NCBI RefSeq assembly: GCF_032854445.1
Contig: NC_088307.1
Coordinates: 17,310,017-17,374,016 of the forward strand
Source of the DNA: Liolophura sinensis
Taxonomy: Eukaryota; Mollusca; Polyplacophora; Chitonida; Chitonidae
Direction: 5' to 3'
DNA: 64,000 bases
Part shown: positions 22,573 to 31,500 of the stretch, in pieces
Layout of the letters: every line of letters begins with the position of its first letter
Position numbering within the stretch: the stretch's first letter is position 1
Program-made: the position numbers and the translations under genes
The notes under the pieces: model-generated
Databases searched by the model: none
Told to the model about the DNA's origin: nothing
Seen by the model: only the letters and a program-made list of their open reading frames with translations

Positions 22573-25500
22573 TGTGTGGTTTGATACAGCAAATTTTTCA
22601 CATCGCTGTTTTCTGTATATTGCATCAGAATATCTGTGTATAGTATAATAGGTTTTAAAGGAAAGCGCAACCAAAATTTGGAAACTGGAAAAATAATTTG
22701 CTTGAAAATCATAAATCTGTGACTGAAAAAAAGCGACATGACGGTTAACCAGTTGTGCAGAAAGAGCACACCTGGACACTGATAACCGAGGCTTTTAACA
22801 CGGAGCTAGGAGTTGTCTAACGGGACGTGTCTCAGTTAACAACCCAAATGTAAAGGCAAACAGAGAAAATGCTACCGAAAAACGCGAACGGCACCAAACA
22901 GGATGAGCTAAATGAGTAGTGGAGAGGCATTTCTTCATACAAAATGAATTTCTGCAGTGATCCGCTCTCAGCTAACACCACTGGATAACACATTTGATGA
23001 TGACATCAGTGTTGACGGAAATGGGTCATCTACGATTGGGTGGAGAGAACCGGGTGCCAGGAGTGAACCACCGACCTTGGGCAGATACCTGACAAACCTC
23101 CTGACTTGAAGTCTCACATGAAATGAATGATTATTCGAACATTTGACTTCAGTGGTTAAGGACATTTTAGCTGTAATGTGCAGGCAAGGTACAGAAGAAC
23201 GTGTGCAGCCTGTGTCTTAATGCCTATATAATAGAGGAACGGTTTTTGGTATTTACCCCACGTCTAGTTGCTCACAGGCATGTGGATTGTGCTCTGGATG
23301 TACATGACCATGTAAGAGGTAGTGTTCGTGCCTTTTGAATATCTGAAATGGCAAATAAATGTTAGGATTTAGTGAGCATATTTATCTCATTCCGTTACAC
23401 ACAAAACGTCCAACACAAAACATCAAAGTAATAAGAAGTATAAAAAATACGAAATCTTGCAAAGAGAAGCAGTCAACAGTTTTCATAGAAGTTGGAAAGA
23501 CTCAAGGCATGTATAGAAATCGTGTTCAAGGCTAGAATAAAATTTGTCGATAATCTCAGTTGCGGTTTGATCGCATTTGTTCATTTATCCGATGTGGTGA
23601 TCAAATTCAACACGATGAATATACAGTTCTTAGCCCCGGGTTAAGGGGAAATTGACTCCTTTATTAAGTTGAGTGCTAGATATTCTGGACGGTCCGTCCA
23701 TATTCACTGCGAATGAATAATGAACTATACCCACTGTAAAACTTAAAAACTTAGAGTGAAGGTGTTTGATTTTTCTTTCATGCGACAAATTGACAAACAT
23801 GAACCACACAGGACAGTGATCAAGTCTACATATGTAGGAGATGTTGACATTAATTTACCGATCACCTCGCTCACTCTGTTCCAGAAGCACAAATTACACC
23901 GCTTTCCTTTAGAAACTGCTCACGTCCACAAACGGCCAGTTTCTCAATTTTCCCCTTCAATCGTCTCGTTTAAATTACTTTTTATGAAACTTTCTTTAGA
24001 CGCCCATGCTGAAGTAAATGTGTTCAAAAATAGTTGCCTCACATTTTTGGCAGGCCATATGAGTTGGGCTTTTTCTACCTTCATCGACAAAAGAGTTCGA
24101 ACTCGAAACTCCCCTATTCTCAACATATATTAAGGTAAAAGCTCTCGTACAAGTCGCAGCTCTATAAATATGTCGGCAATGGGTCAGGCCTGAGACACCA
24201 CCATAAATGAACCGATATGACGTTGAAAGTTGTGTTAAATTCTAAATAAACTTGATGACATCACGTAAATATAAACTAAGAGCTACCTGTCAACTTACCT
24301 TAATCCATGAATCAACGAATTCTTGTTTCTCCACCAGCGAGTCACCTGTAAGTGGATGTACAGATATAGTAATGCAATCTACATTCTTAACAATTGACAT
24401 TAGGGATTTATTTATCCTTTTACCACTTTGATCAAGTCCGAGTAAGTGGATGGAGGAAACAAGTGTGCATGGAGTAAACCTCTACTTTCACCAAATACTT
24501 CGTGTACCTCTGGACCATTCAAAACCAACGAGAGCTAGATTCGAACTTGCAACCTCATTGGCCAGGTACCTCATGAATGGAATTAGAGAAACCAGCGTTA
24601 TTTTGCTCGATAATGGTGAATATCATAAAATATCACTTGTATTAAAGACAAAACTCGTTAGACACGTGGTCTGTAGTTAAAAGCCAATCTTAGATTTATT
24701 TAATACAGTATTTTCCACTGTACAGTATGATCCTCATTACATATTGAAATCAAGTGTAATTTTTCCACCACCACTGACGACACCAACAAATCAGAATGGT
24801 GTCAAAAGAGAAAATATACATGTACCATTGATGTCCATCGAGTGGTAGAAATGCAGCAAATCCGAATCTTCCAACATGCTGTCGTTGTTGTGGTCATACT
24901 CGTCGAAGACAGCGTTAGCGAAATTTCCAATTTCTGGATGGTCGGAAATCTGGAAGCACGTGTACTCATTTCTTTGTATCCTGGAATCTCCTGTGAATTA
25001 TAAAGTCAGTGTCTTTCAATTATATGTCGAATCTAACTTAAAAATGTTTACTGGATACATGCCCATAAAGGCTGATTGAACTGTTGAACCAATGCAACGG
25101 TGACCGTTGTGCAGCTGCCAATTGCAATGTCTATTTTATAGCTGGTGACTGTTGTCAAATCATGTATTGACATGTTTCGTCAAAAGTAGTTTCAGGCCAG
25201 AGAAAAGATATCTTTTATATTTTTAATTGAACACTAATACATATTAAGTGCAATCTATGCGTCAAAACAGACATTCGTATGCCAGCTGTCAGCCAAAATG
25301 AACGCTCTAGATCAACGACGTTCAACACAAACCACCAAAGAACTAAGAAAGTATATAAATTATAAAACATATATCGTATTTGGTTAGGTTCAGAACAGCC
25401 TCGTAAATGTTAGTAGCATGAACACAGAGAAACGTAATGCTGTGATAATAAAGGGCGACAATGAGAGCATATCGATCAAATATGTTTGATTGATTTGGTT

Positions 25501-28500
25501 GATCTTTCACGCCGTACTCAAGAATATGTCACTTAAACGACGGCGGCCAGCATTACGGCGGGGGAGCCGGTTAGAGCCCGGCGAAAATCTGCGACCATCC
25601 GCATTGGTGAGAGGCTTTTCTGTCATTGCGAACCGATGAAAAGCTAACCATTAGGCCAGGAAGGCTTTGACAAATATGTTGTCTCTGGTGATTTGTTTTA
25701 ACGGATATAACAAACATAAATTAGGTAGAGGGGCCTCCGTCGCCGAGTTGTTACTACGCTACCACAGAATAAGGAGCCAAGGAGCCTCTCACCGATGCGC
25801 TTGCTGTGAATTCAGCCCACAGTGGCTTGCTCTCCGGTTGTGCGTGAGAAGGTGTGGTAGCAACCTGCGAATAATCGAGGCTTTCCCCCGGGATGTCTCT
25901 GGTGTCCTCCACTATATGTTGGCCGCCCTCGTAAATGTGAAATAGTTTTAAAGTACGGCTTAATACACCAATCAAATCAAAACAAAAATAATGTGGGTTT
26001 CGGACAAACGTGTTGTTTATTGACGTTCTCTTGGATTTCATAGTTTACCCGAAAACAGAGTTGGACTTACCGTTGAAGTCAAATTTGAAGAATGCTTCTA
26101 TAGTTTCATTTGTGGAGAGGAGACCGTCATGGTTTCTATCTTCCTGAGTGAACATTAACTCTGCGGTCTCATTGTAAGAATCCACGGTAATTTGCCTGGG
26201 GCAAACGGTGAGGAAGAAAACGGTGAGTTCAAGAATTACTCGAAATTTTTAAAGGTAACTGCACTCTCCAAAAAAAAAACCAAGATGTTAAGATGGACAT
26301 TCACTTGTGACCTTGTGTCATCTCCGAATTATCTTCTGTCGCAATAATCCCTTATTTATTTCTCATTGCTGTCTGGCTAATAAATTAACTATCCCACTTT
26401 GAATTAAATGCCGTTTGTCATGTGACAACACGCTGTTTTCGGGTTACGTCATCAGGACAACAAGGTGACGTCCCATTACGAAACGACGTCACAGCTTTAC
26501 AGAGCGCTATAGGGCTACTTGCCTATCTTTTTTACATGACAGTCGTCGTGATTACATTAAACTACCTTCCGAACATCGTTATTTTTGCAAAACTGGGATT
26601 CCAGACCCACCCAAGAACATAATTCAGAAGGTCAATCCAATCCTTTTTAATTAGTTTCTATATTCAATATACCAACCCATATTGAACTTGGGGGATTGAC
26701 CGTAAAACGGCAACGTTACTCAAGCTCTTGTAACGTCGCATCTCAAAACGTGTATGTTCACCTATGTGTGATTTTCTTTTGTCAGATGTTAATACCATCT
26801 TCAAGTTGTATCTTGTTACGTAATCAATTAATGTTTCCTTGGCGTATCGCATGAACATTTCTCATATCACTGATTTTGCTCACCGTCGTCATTTGTTTCC
26901 CGTTTTCAGCTGTCGTTTTTCTCAAATTTTTTGATGAAGTAAATGATGAATCTCAATCCAAACCTAAACTTCACTCACTCAGGTGTGACTCATTTGAATA
27001 CGTGATGATTTACTGTCGTTTGTTTTGTTATAGCTACGTGTATTTATTTATTTATTTGATTGGTGTTTTACGCCGTACTCAAGAATATTTCACTTATACG
27101 ACAGCGGCCAGCATTATGGTGGGCGGAAACCGGGCAGAGCCCGGGGTAAACCCAGGACCATCTGCAGGTTGCTGGAGACCTTCCCACGTACGGCCGGAGA
27201 GGAAGCCACCATGAGCTGGACTTGAACTCACAGCGACCGCATTGGTGAGAGACTCCTGGGTCATTACGCTGCGATAGCGCGCTAACGCGCTAACCAACTG
27301 AGCCACGGAGGCCCGTAGCTACGTGTACTTGACGTAACAACTAATGCCTGTGAAAACTTAATCAACTTTGGTTATTATAAAGTGCACCTCTATGTATGGT
27401 TTTATACAGTCATGCAATGTCTTTGAAACCTTGGTCTTTGTGTTGTCAAGCTAAATCAGATGTTTCCTTTCGTTAATGCTAACATTGTACGTAAGAAGGC
27501 CTGTCGGCAACCTCGGCGGATAATCCTGGGTTTTACCTTCTGTCGGGCTCTGTCCAGTTTTCTTCCACCTTAATGCTGATCGTCTTCGTATAAGTGAAAT
27601 ATCTGGAGTTAGTCGTTAAACTCCAAACAAATAAATAAATAAATATATGCTGACAGTGAAAACAGATTTACATAACGCTAACGTTATTATTATCCTACAC
27701 CATCAAGTAAAACCTAAGGTTTCATTGTCTCTCTTCTTGGTAAGAGATATCACCTGAGCTTGAGGTGTTTGGTGATACACTTGGTAAGAGGAAATACAAA
27801 CGTTTCTGTTATTTTCAACTTTTCCAGAAACATAAACACCTTACCAATAAATTCAAGTTCAGTAAAACAGTGTTTAATACTTACCACACGTGTACATGCT
27901 CACAGGCCTTTGGGTTGTGTGCCGGGTGGACATGACCATGTAACAGATAGCCCTCGTGCTTATAGAATATCTGAAAAACAAAACCAAATGTTTGGATTTA
28001 GTATCTAATTCTGACATACCTAAAGATAATGAGCAACTAGATTTTTGGCGACTCGAAACATCTGGGAACAGCTTGTACCGTCCGACTGGACCCTGGGTTT
28101 TGCAGATCTGCGCGGTCTTGCAATATAATGAAAGATTTACGGTACAGAGAGTAAATCAGAGCAGCAACGACAGTGTGATAGCAAATGGCTACGCGTAATT
28201 GGTGAAATACGGCCTCTTGTCAATTTACTTCAGGGTAAATAGGGTTTTCATAGACAACTGCTGACTCAACAGAAGACTGCTCTACAACTAAATCCATTTT
28301 ACCTTGTCAGATGAAGACTGAAAAGCTTATTTACATTCCTACATGTTAGAGCACGTCATAAACTACCATAGATTAAAAAACAAAACATTTTATTTATTTA
28401 TTTATTCGATTGGTGTTTTACGCCGCACTCAAGAATAGTTTAACTTATATAGGAGGGGTCAGTATTATGGTGGGAAGAAATTAGGTAGAACCTGGCTTCT

Positions 28501-31500
28501 TGAACTCAACTCCTGAATCATTCTTCTGTGCTACCACGCTAACAACTCGGCCACGGAAGCCCCGAATAATTATTTTTTCATCAGTCCTTTGATGATATGA
28601 TGCCATGGGCAAGTGAATACAAGAGAACAAGGTACCAGATGTTTACTTACCGTCACCCAAAAATCGACAAATTCCTCTTTCTCCANNNNNNNNNNNNNNN
28701 NNNNNNNNNNNNNNNNNNNNNNNNNNNNNNNNNNNNNNNNNNNNNNNNNNNNNNNNNNNNNNNNNNNNNNNNNNNNNNNNNNNNNNNNNNNNNNNNNNNN
28801 NNNNNNNNNNNNNNNNNNNNNNNNNNNNNNNNNNNNNNNNNNNNNNNNNNNNNNNNNNNNNNNNNNNNNNNNNNNNNNNNNNNNNTTAAAAGAGAAGTTG
28901 TAACTTCCTCGCTTGGCGTTCAGCATGAAGGGGATAGTGCAACGACTGGTTGACCCGTATCAGTATAATGGCTCGGGCGGGGCAGCTTACTTGCCTTCGG
29001 TAAGTCGTCTCAGTAAAGCAGCACTAAATAAAAGAGCGGTGGAAATCCGTCCTGCAACAATTACACGTACATGCACCCTAATGATTCCTTCGTCGTCATA
29101 TGACTGAAAAATTGTTGTCGTATGACGTTAAACCCCAGCACTCACTCACTTACTCTTATCAGAAAAATAAAATCGTGAAATTCAAACCCAATAGTTTTCT
29201 ACACACGAATAAATCTTTTATACGAGCAGCTGAAATAACCACCCTGGGAGCAGTTATAGGAAAAGAACACTTAAAAGTGAGCAACAGGAGAAGAGCAAAT
29301 CAAATATGTAACTGTCAATACCTATATTTTTATTGTGGTTTTTTTTTTAAATAAAGTTAAATGAAGTCAATGTTCTTAGAGCAAAGTGGGCTTTATGGAC
29401 CATAAGAATAATGTACATTTACGTTACCAATGACCTCATACCCACTTTTATGTTACCTTAAACTAGCTACGTGCGTGGGAAGGTCTTTAGCAACCTGCGG
29501 ATATTTGTGGCTTTTCCCCGGGCTGTGCCCGGTTTACACCCACCACAATGCTGGCCGTCGTCGTATAAGTGAAATATTCTTGAGTACGGCGTAAAACACC
29601 AATCAAATAAATAAACTAAACTAGCTAGTTACTGTATGATTATATTCTGCATGCACAAGCATATGTTACATGGGTCAAGTTCACAAGAATTCCATTCATA
29701 TCTGAACATAAAGGCAAAGTTGTGTGACGTTATCAGCCACATACATTATACATTATCAATATTGTCCATAAAGCTCATTTTACCATCTTAACACTTGAAT
29801 GAAAATTCTGAAAAAAGAAAGTAAATGTATGTTCAGAATGTTCAGATTTAATGGCCTTTTTCCTGATTCTCGTTTCATTTTACGTGGTAATTCTTTTTTT
29901 AATAGAGTTAAACTTACCGTTGAAGTCAAACTTTAAAAATGATCCGAGAGTTTCGTTTGTAGACAGGAAGCCATCCCGGTTCCTATCTTCCTGAATGAAC
30001 ATCAGTGCTGCGGTCTCATTGTAAGAACCCACGGTAACTTGTCTTGAAGATAATAACATGTAGGAAACAGTGAGTTCAACACCCTAAATCCATGGAAAAC
30101 CGGCTGTAAACTAAACATGTTTACGCAGTATAAAATTCGTATAATTAGTGTTTTAAGTTTGAAAATTTCTTAATGTCTTCATAATTCTTAATTTATTACT
30201 ATTAAGGGGCATGATAATACAGGGTGCCCCCCCCCCCCCAAAAAAACACTTTTTGTGATATATCCTTCATTCATTCATTTATCACTAATTACCCTTATTT
30301 TGCAGGGCATGGCAGACGCATCGCGTGTGAACACAACTAGATCTCAATGGAACCTCCAGCAAAGCATATACTGCGTCAAACATTACTACAAGACAGACTC
30401 GTTCAAGAAAGTGCCAGTGACAACCATCCAAGCCATTCAGGACTCCCCAGGAAGCGTACAGCTGAGCTGGTCGAGAGCATGGGAGAGTCTGAAACGCTCT
30501 GTGCGCAAGCGAAGTCAGTCCCTCGGTATATCCCGTGAGACTTGCAGGAGGGTGTGCTACTAATGGATGTAAAGGCCTACCCATACAGAATACAAAGTAG
30601 ACCCTTACAGCCTTAGACAAGGAGCAGAGAAAGGCTATGGTAGTCAAGATACTGGAGAAGATCCAGGAGATCCTGACTTTGGACGTCGGATGAAGGTCAT
30701 TTCCATCTTGAAGGAAAGGTAAACTCGAAGACGATTGTCTTCTGGGGAACCTCCAAACCCGATGAGGTAGCCACCAAGCCGCTACACTTCCCTAAAAGCA
30801 CGGTATGGACTGCAATCTCAGCCAGAGGCATCATCGGACCATTCTTCATCGAGGAATCTGGCGCGACAGTGACAATCACCAAGGAGCGGCATGTTGAGGT
30901 CCTCAAAACCTTCAAGAGTGAGTTGCAGACTCTGTACCCGTTGCTTATGGAGAACTTCTGGTTCCAGCAAAATGGAGCAAGCTATCACACCTCAAACCTA
31001 TCTGGAGACTGGCTGAAAGAGAATTTTGGAAGCCGAGGGATCAGTCTCAAGACTGATTTTGAGCGGGCACCTCACAGCCCAGACAGATTTTTTTTCTCTG
31101 GGGCTACCTTAAGGACAGGGTGACAGGGAGACCCAGGACTATCACGGAACTCAAGGAAGCCATCAGGGAGGAGATCAGAGCCATTCCTCGGTCTTTTTGT
31201 AAGGACGTCATGGACAACTTTGTGCTGGACCTCAAGGAATGTTCAGAGCTAAATAAAAGTCCAAAGACTCCCATGTTTTGATATGTTTTAAACACAATAA
31301 ACTACTTATTACCAAAGTGTCATTCAATTCTTGCAGAAAATTAAGAAATGAGGCCTATCGAAAGTTGGGGCCCGCTTACTTTGGGGTCACTCCGTATTAT
31401 GACTTCCATTTATTCCTTGCGGTGTCAAGCAAAGTCTGATGTTTCCTGTTTTGTATGTTAACATTAATTGAGTTAGACAGAAGCTTTCTACATGAGTGTC

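Noticed and set aside
22413-22769. Open frames with long Ile-Tyr runs (also 46857-47102 and 62757-63089)
   Set aside because: They are artefacts of TA microsatellites.
23253-23255. Stop codon as the true end of a separate gene (also 27881-27883)
   Set aside because: Not excluded, but each TAA is part of a phase-2 GTAA donor, and the next module has no signal exon; I prefer the spliced reading and report both.
23756-24133. Open frame of 125 codons
   Set aside because: It lies in dispersed repeat D2, and the second copy does not preserve the frame.
28913-29107. Similar 60-70-codon open frames at 28913, 38126 and 47547
   Set aside because: They recur because each lies in a SINE B copy; the copies are Pol III-type noncoding elements with frame-neutral differences.
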